Source: an uncultured Eubacteriales bacterium (GTDB lineage: Bacteria; Bacillota; Clostridia; Oscillospirales; CAG-272). Taken from it: a DNA stretch of 24,518 nucleotides. The translations under genes were made by a program, and so were the position numbers. The stretch is from the NCBI GenBank assembly GCA_934365155.1, contig CAKRMZ010000023.1:1-24518 (forward strand), in the 5' to 3' direction. The notes under the pieces were generated by a model. That model was not told where the DNA came from and did no database searches. It saw only the letters and a list, made by a program, of their open reading frames with translations. Positions 7,840 to 14,280 of the stretch are shown piece after piece (position 1 is the stretch's first letter; the number at the start of each line of letters is the position of its first letter).

Positions 7840-8451
7840 ATGGATATAATTTTGCTGAGTGATAATAAATTGAAGGTAAAGCTGTCGCCGGATGATATGA
7901 AAAATCTTTCGATTAGCTGCGATAATATGGATTATGATGACACCAGTACCCGTCGCGCTTTTTGGGATATTTTGGATAAGGCCAAGGAGAAAACCGGATT
8001 TGACGCTGCCCGAGAACGGGTGTTTATTCAGGTTTATCCGTCCAGAGACGGCGGATGCGATATGTATGTTACAAAGGCTTCGGCGCTGGAGAATACGGAA
8101 AAAGTGTCGGTAAAATCAATGCCTTCTCCGGTGAAATCGCAGAAATGGCTGGTATATAGCTTTAATAATATACATAATATGCTGTGTGTTTGCGACCATT
8201 TGGAGCGAATGGGCTATCAAGGTCAAAGCCGGGCGTTTTGCGAAAAAAGACGAAATTCAAAAGAAATATTTTACTTGGTTTTATGGGATTTTTCAGCAGG
8301 GTACGGCAAAGAAAACGAATTGATCCGATATGAATTTATATTGGATTACGGGCAAAAGCATAAGAGTTTTATCACGCTTTCTTATCTGGGAGAGCATGCA
8401 CAGTGCATCGCTGAAAAGCATGCGGTGGAAACTTTGGCACGCTTGCGCTGA
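7840..8451 (+). CDS. mecA: MecA-type adaptor protein
   Basis: A 203-aa protein of the MecA family, adaptors that bring substrates to the ClpC AAA+ unfoldase and, in Bacillus, hold back competence by targeting ComK. The N-terminal substrate-binding domain covers ~1-80 with the typical TRRAFWDILDKA and RVFIQVYPSRDGGCDMYVTK segments. A linker rich in S, P and K (~87-103) leads to a C-terminal ClpC-binding domain (~105-200) with the F-x-x-I-x-x-M-L-x-V-C-x-x-L pattern. The ribosome binding site is poor (GGGG 12 bases before the ATG). The PPTase gene follows after 46 bases and is probably cotranscribed. No clpC or competence regulator is in the window. Confidence 0.85.
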   Translation: MDIILLSDNKLKVKLSPDDMKNLSISCDNMDYDDTSTRRAFWDILDKAKEKTGFDAARERVFIQVYPSRDGGCDMYVTKASALENTEKVSVKSMPSPVKSQKWLVYSFNNIHNMLCVCDHLERMGYQGQSRAFCEKRRNSKEIFYLVLWDFSAGYGKENELIRYEFILDYGQKHKSFITLSYLGEHAQCIAEKHAVETLARLR

Positions 8452-8497
8452 AGCTGTTTTGGCAAGTGTAGTTTTAGACAACGGAGCATTTGATTTT

Positions 8498-9145
8498 ATG
8501 CAAGTATTTGTATTTGACTTTTCATGCGTCGAATCTGATGCGACTTCCTGTGAAAAGGCACGGTTACTGTGTCCGTCTCATCGCTGCAGTATCATCGATC
8601 AAACCCCACACATTCGCCGAAAAATGGAGCTTATGTGGGGATGGATGCTGCTTCGTTATGCCTTTTTTAAAGTAGGGGCAGGAGATGTGAATACAATGCA
8701 GTATTCATTGTCGGCAAAAGGCAAGCCTTATTTTGTTGACTGCCCGTTTCAATACAGTCTTTCCCACAGTAATACAGTTTGCGCCGTAGCAGCGGCACAA
8801 ACTGCAGTGGGGTTGGATATTGAAAAATATGCCGATATGCGTCCGCGCCTTGCAGCTCGTTTCTTTTCTGCCACGGAGCGGGAGTATATAGCGCAAAGTA
8901 CGGATCCAAACCGTGCTTTTTTCGAAATTTTTACGGCGAAAGAGAGCTATATGAAATATACCGGTGAAGGCTTTGCATTGCCGATGAGTTCATTTTCGAC
9001 CGATCTGCATCGGCAGAAGGTCGAAGAGGTCCCCTTTGCCTATTTTTCCTATGGCGATTATATCGGAAGCTTATGCGGCAGCAGACATGTTGAGGTTTTA
9101 GCAACCGCAGCGCATGATTTGCTGGAAATGAAAATAGAAAACTGA
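8498..9145 (+). CDS. 4'-phosphopantetheinyl transferase, Sfp type
   Basis: A 215-aa enzyme that transfers 4'-phosphopantetheine from CoA to a serine of carrier proteins. The two family motifs are clear: VGLDIE at 104-109, where D107 and E109 bind Mg, and FTAKESYMK at 145-153, with E149 and K153. The conserved GKPYF (75-79) and YSLSHS (86-91) segments are also present. The size is that of Sfp/AcpT enzymes rather than the ~120-residue AcpS. No polyketide, peptide synthetase or fatty acid gene is nearby, so its carrier protein cannot be named. An ATG at 8498 with GGAG 11 bases upstream is the best start; the frame stays open upstream, inside mecA. Confidence 0.9.
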   Translation: MQVFVFDFSCVESDATSCEKARLLCPSHRCSIIDQTPHIRRKMELMWGWMLLRYAFFKVGAGDVNTMQYSLSAKGKPYFVDCPFQYSLSHSNTVCAVAAAQTAVGLDIEKYADMRPRLAARFFSATEREYIAQSTDPNRAFFEIFTAKESYMKYTGEGFALPMSSFSTDLHRQKVEEVPFAYFSYGDYIGSLCGSRHVEVLATAAHDLLEMKIEN

Positions 9146-9177
9146 CATTTTCCATTTTTTGAAAATGTCAGTTTTTT
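9139..9177 (+). terminator. Intrinsic terminator after the PPTase gene
   Basis: A 14-bp stem (AAACTGACATTTTC / GAAAATGTCAGTTT) around an 8-base loop, with a T-run to 9178. The left arm includes the PPTase stop codon. The ~125 bases from here to 9303 hold no gene or clear signal. Confidence 0.9.
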
Positions 9178-9302
9178 TGTATGTACGGCAAGCGATTGCT
9201 TTAAAACCGGTATCATAATTTAATGAAACCTTTGCGACGGACGACATCAACAATAATTTTGTCGTTTCGTATCCCAAAACGCTTGACATTTCTGTTTATA
9301 AA

Positions 9303-9727
9303 TCAAGCTTTTTTGCCTCTGAGTAGGTTTCGTTGATTTTGCAAAAGCAGATAAGCTTCTTCTAAATCTTCCGTATCGCAAACGGCTTTTTCCATAGGAC
9401 AAATATCCGTACCTGTACGGTTCATAATTTTTTCTGTTAATACTTCGTAATCGAACGCTATGCCGTAGCGTTCCAAAATAGCTTTGCCGCCTTTTGAAAG
9501 AGTTTTTGCGAAAACGCTTACAATTCCGCACTGAGCAAACAGCATCGCTGCCGCTTTGCCGACGATTAAATCGGCAACGGAATAGCCGTTTAAATTGGCT
9601 CCATCGGCAATAAAATCCATCATTGGGGAAATCCCTCTCTCTTTTCACTGTAAAGACAGTTCCCGTCCTTGCACAGACAGATCGTATGCCCCGTCAGGTT
9701 GTTTTTTGCTGTCTGTAAATCAGTCAT
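9303..9727 (-). pseudogene. DUF1893 (TM1506-like) gene split by a frameshift
   Basis: The family has a cytidine-deaminase-like fold known from Thermotoga TM1506; its function is unknown. Fragment one (9620-9727) begins at ATG 9727 behind GAAGGA and encodes 35 aa, including the typical HTICLCKDGNCLYSEKR. It ends at TGA 9622-9620. Fragment two (9303-9623, 106 aa) carries the rest, including GYSVADLIVGKAAAML, NRTGTDICPMEKAV and the C-terminus. Removing one AG from the (AG)4 tract at 9635-9642 joins them as ...SEKR-GISPMMDF..., 140 aa, the normal family layout. The broken frame's TGA overlaps the ATG of fragment two as ATGA, with GAGAGGGA upstream, so coupled translation of a second piece is conceivable. 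The first ATG overlaps the end of the ECF gene by eight bases. Confidence 0.85.
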
Positions 9728-10301
9728 TGTCGTCCTTCACCAAAAGCCTCTTAAGGCCCATAACGGTCAGCGGCACGATAAGGGATTGCAATAGCATTCC
9801 AGAAAGTCCTGCTTGAATTTGTCCCCATATGACGGCAGGAGCAAACGGTATTACCGATTGAAGAAGCGAAACCGAAATCATAAATGCGCTTCTGCCTGCA
9901 AGTTGTGCCAAAAGAACGGCCGGGAACGCTATCCACGCATTTTTTGCTATCTTTTTCGAAAACAGTCCGGAAATTCCTGCAAAAATTGCAAGCTCGATCA
10001 TCATAAACGGTAATCTTGCGGCAATCGGCATGGGATTACCGAATGCGGACGTGATGAAAAAACTGGTGAGGGGAGAAAGTACGCCGATACCGAGTCCCCA
10101 AGACCATCCCAAAAGACAGCCGCCCAAAAGAACCGGCAGATACATAGGCAACCAACGAACGCCGCCCTGTGCTCCCGCGAACAAATGGACAAACTGCGGC
10201 AGAATAACCGCCAAGGCAATAATTCCTGCCGATATGAGGCTTTTTACCGTAATTTTCAATCGAAATGATATTTTTCTTTTTGTTAAAGCACTTTCTACCA
10301 T
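9720..10301 (-). CDS. ECF transporter S component (substrate unknown)
   Basis: A 193-aa membrane protein with about six hydrophobic segments, of the substrate-binding S-component type used by energy-coupling factor vitamin importers. The stretch LPMYLPVLLGGCLLGWSWGLGIGVLSPLTSF is like the conserved core of these proteins (key: paired Pro, Gly-rich turn and SP). It would need the shared EcfA/EcfA'/EcfT module, which is not in the window. The vitamin cannot be inferred. The ATG at 10301 has AAAGGAG six bases upstream, located inside the end of the aldo/keto reductase gene, and the two genes are only one base apart (TAATATG). The last codons overlap the DUF1893 start. Both junctions point to one translationally coupled operon. 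Confidence 0.85.
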   Translation of the reverse strand: MVESALTKRKISFRLKITVKSLISAGIIALAVILPQFVHLFAGAQGGVRWLPMYLPVLLGGCLLGWSWGLGIGVLSPLTSFFITSAFGNPMPIAARLPFMMIELAIFAGISGLFSKKIAKNAWIAFPAVLLAQLAGRSAFMISVSLLQSVIPFAPAVIWGQIQAGLSGMLLQSLIVPLTVMGLKRLLVKDDND

Positions 10302-10302
10302 A

Positions 10303-11409
10303 TTAAACTCCTTTGCCAAAGTATTCGGCTATTTCTTGCATTCTGCTTTGTTGTTTTACCTTAAATGGGCAACGCCTGTCGCAATGTCCGCATTTCAAAC
10401 AGGCATCGGCTTTTACCTGCAATTTGTCGTAATGGTTGTGCGCCATTTTATCGCCTGCAAGGGATAAGTCGTAATACTTATTGATAATGCCGATGTCGAT
10501 TTTTGCAGGGCAAGGCTGACAATGATTGCAATACACGCAGTTTCCTACCGCTGACTCGGGTGTAAATTGTCCGATTACCGAATAATCTCGCTCGGATTGC
10601 GTTGATGTAGGATATCTTAGCAATTCGTTCAGATCGTTCAGCCCGCGAACACCCGGGACAACGGCAAGCACAGCGGGACGATCGAGGCAATACTGGATGC
10701 ATTGATTTTTCGTTAATGCTTTGCGGAACGGTGAAGTATTGTCCTGCAAAAGCTGTCCGCCGTGAAATGGCTTCATGACCGATATGCCCACATCCTCTTT
10801 TTCACAGCGGCGAAAAAGCTCTGCGCGTTCGTTTGCCGTACCGATCCCGTATTCATCGCCGCATTCCAAATCGTATGCGGGATTGATGGAAAACATCATC
10901 ATGTCCATAATGCCTGTGTCGAGCAGTTTTCTTGCAACGCTTGGCGTGTGGGAAGAGAACCCGATATGCCTTACGGTTCCTTTTTCTTTCAGATCATTGA
11001 TATAATCTAAAATGCCGTTTCGCTTGATATCTTCTAAATCGCTTTCCTCGTCTACGCAATGCAGAAAACCAAAATCTATATAGTCTGTTTGGAGCGCATG
11101 AAGTTCCCACTTGAAAGTGTTTTCTATCGTTTGCAAATCGCGTGACCAGCCATATTCTCCGCTTTTATTATATACCGCGCCGAAGTGAAGTTGAAAATAC
11201 ACCGTTTCTCGCTTGCCGGAAATGGCTTGTCCGAACGGTTCGTAAACACTTTGCCCGCCCGCGCACAGGTCAAAGAAATTGATTCCGTTTTCGATTGCCG
11301 GTTCGATTACTGCCCGTATTTCTTCGGGGGTTGCATTTTGGATTCCGCCCATCCCGAGGCCGAGAACACCTATCTGTTCGTTTCCGTGTGGAAGTTTTCT
11401 GTATTCCAA
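10303..11409 (-). CDS. Aldo/keto reductase with C-terminal 4Fe-4S motifs
   Basis: A ~368-aa protein with an aldo/keto reductase barrel (~1-265) and a C-terminal ferredoxin-like part. The barrel has NGINFFDLCAGG near its start, LQTDYIDFGFLHCV (usual His of the family) and GFSSHTPSVA. The tail carries CVYCNHCQPCP and CLKCGHCDRRCP, each able to bind a 4Fe-4S cluster. This architecture is frequent in anaerobes and the substrate is unknown. Start choice is uncertain: TTG 11409 gives the usual MEYRKLPHG, with AAAGGAG 13 bases upstream, while ATG 11436 lies before that site and overlaps the preceding gene by 26 bases. It is downstream of a broken paralogue and directly upstream of the ECF gene. Confidence 0.88.
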   Translation of the reverse strand: MEYRKLPHGNEQIGVLGLGMGGIQNATPEEIRAVIEPAIENGINFFDLCAGGQSVYEPFGQAISGKRETVYFQLHFGAVYNKSGEYGWSRDLQTIENTFKWELHALQTDYIDFGFLHCVDEESDLEDIKRNGILDYINDLKEKGTVRHIGFSSHTPSVARKLLDTGIMDMMMFSINPAYDLECGDEYGIGTANERAELFRRCEKEDVGISVMKPFHGGQLLQDNTSPFRKALTKNQCIQYCLDRPAVLAVVPGVRGLNDLNELLRYPTSTQSERDYSVIGQFTPESAVGNCVYCNHCQPCPAKIDIGIINKYYDLSLAGDKMAHNHYDKLQVKADACLKCGHCDRRCPFKVKQQSRMQEIAEYFGKGV

Positions 11410-11410
11410 A

Positions 11411-12519
11411 TTATTTGTCAAACTCCTTTGCAACATTTTTTAGTAATTTTCTTATCGGTAAGTGCTGCGGACAGGCTGCTTCGCATTTACCGCATTCAAT
11501 ACAGTCGGACGCTTTTCCTTTATTTTTGGTGTATACCTCACTGTAATAGTAGTCGGTATTCCAACTGTGATAAATGTTTTTTGCATTAAGACAGGCAAAT
11601 AAATCCGGAATGGAAATGTTCTTCGGACAGCCTGCCGTGCAGTATCTGCAAGCGGTACAGGGAATTAAATTCATCGACTTGAACACCTTGCAAACATTTT
11701 CAACGGCTTGCATTTCGTCACCGTTCAATGGCTTAAAATCGCGCATATACGAAATATTGTCGTTCATTTGTTCAAGGTTGCTCATTCCCGAAAGCGTCAT
11801 GAACACACCGTCACATCCGGCGGCGAAGCGGATCGCGTAACTTGCCGCACTGCCGCTGTTTAACTTGTCGATGTATTTCTTTGCTTCTTTGGGGAGATTG
11901 ACAAGATTTCCGCCTTTGACGGGTTCCATAACGATAACAGGTTTTTTATATTTGTTGCAAACTTCCAGACATTTTTTTGATTGTACGGCGGGATCTTCAT
12001 AATCCACATAATTGAGTTGTATCTGTACGACTTCGATTTGCGGATATTCTTTTAATATTTGTTCCAGAACCTCCGCTGTGTCATGAAAAGAGATACCGAA
12101 ATGCTTTATTTTGCCCTCCGCTTTCAATTTCAATGCCTATTCGTAAGCATGACAGCGTTTGAACTGCGCAAAAATTTCTTTCGCCTGTGCGTGCATTAAA
12201 TAAAAATCAAAGTAATCTACGCCGCAGAGTTTTAACTGACTTTCAAAAAAGGACGAATATCCGCCTCTGTTTTGAAATAAAAGTTTGTCAGTTTATTGGT
12301 AAGTATATATTTTTCCCTTGGATAGCGCGCCGCAAGACAATCGCGAATCGCAGTTTCGCTTTTGCCGTCTAAATATCCGTGCGCTGTGTCAAAACAATTA
12401 AATCCGTTTTCGATAAAGAGGTCAATCATTTTTTCAAATTCGGCATAATTGACTTCATCGCCGTTCATCGGCAGGCGCATACAGCCAAATCCGAAATTTT
12501 TATGGATGTTTTCAAACAT
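11411..12519 (-). pseudogene. Aldo/keto reductase with C-terminal 4Fe-4S motifs, broken by a frameshift and a stop
   Basis: The intact N-terminal piece (12519 to ~12232) encodes MFENIHKNFGFGCMRLPM through EADIRPF. A T tract of six at 12250-12245 then shifts the frame; with one more T the protein continues as RPFFESQLKLCGVDYFDF.... In that restored frame a TAG at 12139-12137 interrupts HAYE-stop-ALKLKAEGKIKHFG, where the family usually has an amino acid such as Lys. The remaining ~240 aa are intact, with PCTACRYCTAGCP and CIECGKCEAACP cluster motifs. Restoring both lesions gives 369 aa, the normal length. The ribosome binding site AAAGGAGG before ATG 12519 is excellent. Two different lesions make a simple sequencing error less likely. 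No strong promoter is seen between it and the tRNA terminator. Confidence 0.9.
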
Positions 12520-12564
12520 ATAAATTCCTCCTTTTGATATATTATCATCATTTTGGAATAAAAA

Positions 12565-12597
12565 AAAGACAAACCTGTTTCAAACAGGTTTGTCTTT
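12565..12597 (-). terminator. Intrinsic terminator after tRNA-Arg
   Basis: On the minus strand a 13-bp stem (AAAGACAAACCTG / CAGGTTTGTCTTT) with a 7-base loop is followed by eight T. It starts two bases after the encoded CCA end of the tRNA. Confidence 0.88.
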
Positions 12598-12598
12598 G

Positions 12599-12674
12599 TG
12601 GCGCGCCCTAGAGGATTCGAACCTCCGACCTACCGGTTCGTAGCCGGGCACTCTATCCGCTGAGCTAAGGGCGC
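12599..12674 (-). tRNA. tRNA-Arg (anticodon ACG)
   Basis: Read on the minus strand, 12674 to 12599 folds as a cloverleaf. The acceptor arms GCGCCCT / AGGGCGC are perfect, the T arm is GGAGG-TTCGAAT-CCTCT, and the anticodon loop is CTACGAA, giving ACG, which after A34-to-inosine editing reads CGU/CGC/CGA. The discriminator is G and the CCA end is encoded (12601-12599). The total is 76 nt. It has its own promoter and terminator. Confidence 0.95.
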
Positions 12675-12711
12675 ATATTTTTCTTCGAGACTTTATCTCT
12701 CGTACTTGAAC

Positions 12712-12740
12712 AGTATACCACATTGCCGATGAATTGTCAA
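12712..12740 (-). promoter_or_regulatory. Promoter for tRNA-Arg
   Basis: A consensus TTGACA (12740-12735), a 17-base spacer and TATACT (12717-12712) on the minus strand. Transcription would begin near 12705, about 30 bases before the mature tRNA. Confidence 0.85.
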
Positions 12741-12814
12741 GTGCAATGCTTAAAAAAACGAAAAATAAAGGCAGAAGAAAGAAGGCTTTTTGAGAAACCC
12801 TGTGAGTCGGTATT

Positions 12815-13072
12815 TCAAAGTTCCAAGTAGTTTTTAACCAATAAATTCAAGAGTTCGTCACGGTCGATTTTACGAATTAACACGCGGGCATTGTTATAGT
12901 TTGTAATGTAAGTGGGGTCCTCTGACAAAATATAGCCGACAATTTGATTGATGGGATTATAGCCTTTTTCACTGAGCGCACGGTAGACCGCTTTTAAGGT
13001 TTGGCGAATTTCCATTTCCTTATCGCTGGGAATGGAGAAAGTAATGGTTTTATCATTTTCTGTGTAAGACAA
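12815..13072 (-). CDS. ireB: IreB family regulatory phosphoprotein (UPF0297)
   Basis: An 85-aa cytosolic protein. The block LKAVYRALSEKGYNPINQIVGYILSEDPTYITNYNNARVLI... matches the highly conserved core of IreB/YrzL (key residues GYNPINQIVGY, DPTYIT, NNAR). In Enterococcus IreB is phosphorylated on N-terminal threonines by the PASTA kinase IreK and affects cephalosporin resistance; threonines near the N-terminus here (T4, T9, T11) could play that part. TTG at 13072 is nine bases after AAAGGGAG (13082-13089); TTG 13081 touches that site. In Bacillus the gene sits with the Holliday-junction resolvase yrrK and DUF1292 yrzB, but here it stands alone. The ~140 bases between it and the tRNA contain only the tRNA promoter; no terminator is evident. 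Confidence 0.92.
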   Translation of the reverse strand: MSYTENDKTITFSIPSDKEMEIRQTLKAVYRALSEKGYNPINQIVGYILSEDPTYITNYNNARVLIRKIDRDELLNLLVKNYLEL

Positions 13073-13131
13073 TATAATCAACTCCCTTTGATAATAGCAT
13101 ACTTGATTTTTAGAAAATTTGCAACCGATTT

Positions 13132-13164
13132 TTCAAAATTGTTATAATATTTAACAATTTTGAA
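13132..13164. promoter_or_regulatory. 13-bp perfect inverted repeat over the ireB promoter (putative operator)
   Basis: TTCAAAATTGTTA (13132-13144) and TAACAATTTTGAA (13152-13164) are perfect complements around 7 bases. The repeat covers the spacer, the -10 and the start site of the ireB promoter. It has no GC-rich stem or T-run and so is not a terminator. A dimeric repressor site is the simplest reading. Confidence 0.5.
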
Positions 13165-13173
13165 ATAAGTCAA
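13144..13173 (-). promoter_or_regulatory. Promoter for ireB
   Basis: TTGACT (13173-13168), an 18-base spacer and TATTAT (13149-13144) on the minus strand. The leader to the ribosome binding site is about 50 bases. Confidence 0.6.
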
Positions 13174-13229
13174 ATCGAAAAAAGTACAGTTGAATTCTAT
13201 GCGTTTTGAAATTTGAGTATGAGAAAAAA

Positions 13230-14156
13230 TTATTTTTGTGGGAATATATAAGGAATTGCTTTATAAATATAGCGTATAAGTTCATTAGAATTTTTGGCAT
13301 ATTGTTCACTCAGTATATGCGCTTTGGAAACCAAAAGGGAACGGCGTTCTGCATAAGGCAGGGCATACAGCTCGTTGATGCATTCCTGTCGGTGCATTTC
13401 GGAAAGAGTGCATAGCTGCAAAGGATTCGGACTCAGCATCAAATTTTCTAAAACGAGCATAAAAATATTGATATTTCGTTCTTTGTTGACAATTTTGTGC
13501 TCAATATCGTATCGGATTAATAAATCTTCAATATCATCCGTATCAAACTGACAACAAAATTCATTTTCCAATAGAAAGTTCTTGGTGTAGTGATGAAGGG
13601 CAGTGAGCGAATTTTTCTGCCGAGGTAAAAGCGCTACCTTATATGAAGGAAGGGATATCGGGTAGTAGGCATTTTGCAGCGGATGGATCTTTTTGATCGC
13701 TCGACGAAGCTCCGGCAGGGTATGCTGATAGGATGTATCGGAGGCTGTCACCATAGTGCGCTTTAATTTTGAGATAAAAGAAACGGTTTCATAATAATTG
13801 GCCGATACAATCTGCATTCCCCGACGGTAAAGCGTATCCGCAGAAGTGCTTTGCAGCGCTGTGACAGCATAGGATAAATTCGGCAGGGAATTTAAAAACT
13901 GATCCATGGCATATAGGACTGAAAAATACAGATCCTTTGCGGTGGCTTCGGGAAGGTTGTCAAGACTTATGTGAAAGTGCAATTCTGCATTTTGTGCCGT
14001 GATTTCCATAATTTGCAATTTGAAGCTTTCTACATCCGACACGGAAAGAATATTGTGCCGATACATTTCCGCAATGAGTGTGGCTGTGTAATTATCGGCC
14101 TGAATACGGGATTTGTTTATCATAGAAAGCCGATATAGTGAGCGATCTGTTCTCAT
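13230..14156 (-). CDS. Hypothetical protein, 308 aa
   Basis: A soluble-looking, largely helical protein that I cannot assign with confidence. No signal peptide or membrane segment is seen. The second half has a pattern of aromatic and acidic residues (HHYTKNFLLENEFCCQFDTDDIEDLL) that recalls large uncharacterised clostridial proteins, possibly DUF6179, but this is from memory and weak. The ATG at 14156 is nine bases after GGGAAGG; the ATG three codons earlier touches that site. It lies between nifJ (with a terminator between) and ireB, without a clear promoter of its own. About 60 bases between its stop and the ireB promoter hold no terminator. Confidence 0.7.
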   Translation of the reverse strand: MRTDRSLYRLSMINKSRIQADNYTATLIAEMYRHNILSVSDVESFKLQIMEITAQNAELHFHISLDNLPEATAKDLYFSVLYAMDQFLNSLPNLSYAVTALQSTSADTLYRRGMQIVSANYYETVSFISKLKRTMVTASDTSYQHTLPELRRAIKKIHPLQNAYYPISLPSYKVALLPRQKNSLTALHHYTKNFLLENEFCCQFDTDDIEDLLIRYDIEHKIVNKERNINIFMLVLENLMLSPNPLQLCTLSEMHRQECINELYALPYAERRSLLVSKAHILSEQYAKNSNELIRYIYKAIPYIFPQK

Positions 14157-14227
14157 AAAATGCATCCTTCCCGCAGGTATCGTTTTGAAGTTTGTGAAAT
14201 TGCAAATGAGTAGCGAATAAAATAAGA

Positions 14228-14263
14228 AAAGGTCCGCACGGATTTGTCTTCGTGCGGACCTTT
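14228..14263 (-). terminator. Intrinsic terminator after nifJ
   Basis: A 13-bp perfect GC-rich stem (AAAGGTCCGCACG / CGTGCGGACCTTT) with a 10-base loop, followed on the minus strand by TTTTCTTATTTT. Confidence 0.9.
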
Positions 14264-14280
14264 CTCATGAATGAGCGATC

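Noticed and set aside
9241..9275. Short inverted repeat ACGACA...TGTCGT between the convergent transcripts
   Set aside because: Only six base pairs with a long loop and no T-run on the minus strand, so it is not accepted as the terminator of the DUF1893 operon.
12137..12139. TAG in the aldo/keto reductase as a possible pyrrolysine codon
   Set aside because: The same gene also carries a frameshift, the position is not catalytic, and no pyl gene is present, so a nonsense mutation is simpler.
12536..12564. Promoter for the aldo/keto reductase operon (GATAAT at 12546-12541)
   Set aside because: No -35 element fits; the upstream position is the T-run of the tRNA terminator, so no promoter is claimed.
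12741..12814. Possible terminator after ireB
   Set aside because: No self-complementary stem was found before the T-rich stretch; ireB transcripts may simply run on to the tRNA terminator.
13132..13164. The ireB-upstream palindrome as a terminator for the 308-aa gene
   Set aside because: The stem is nearly all A/T and no T-run follows it on the minus strand.
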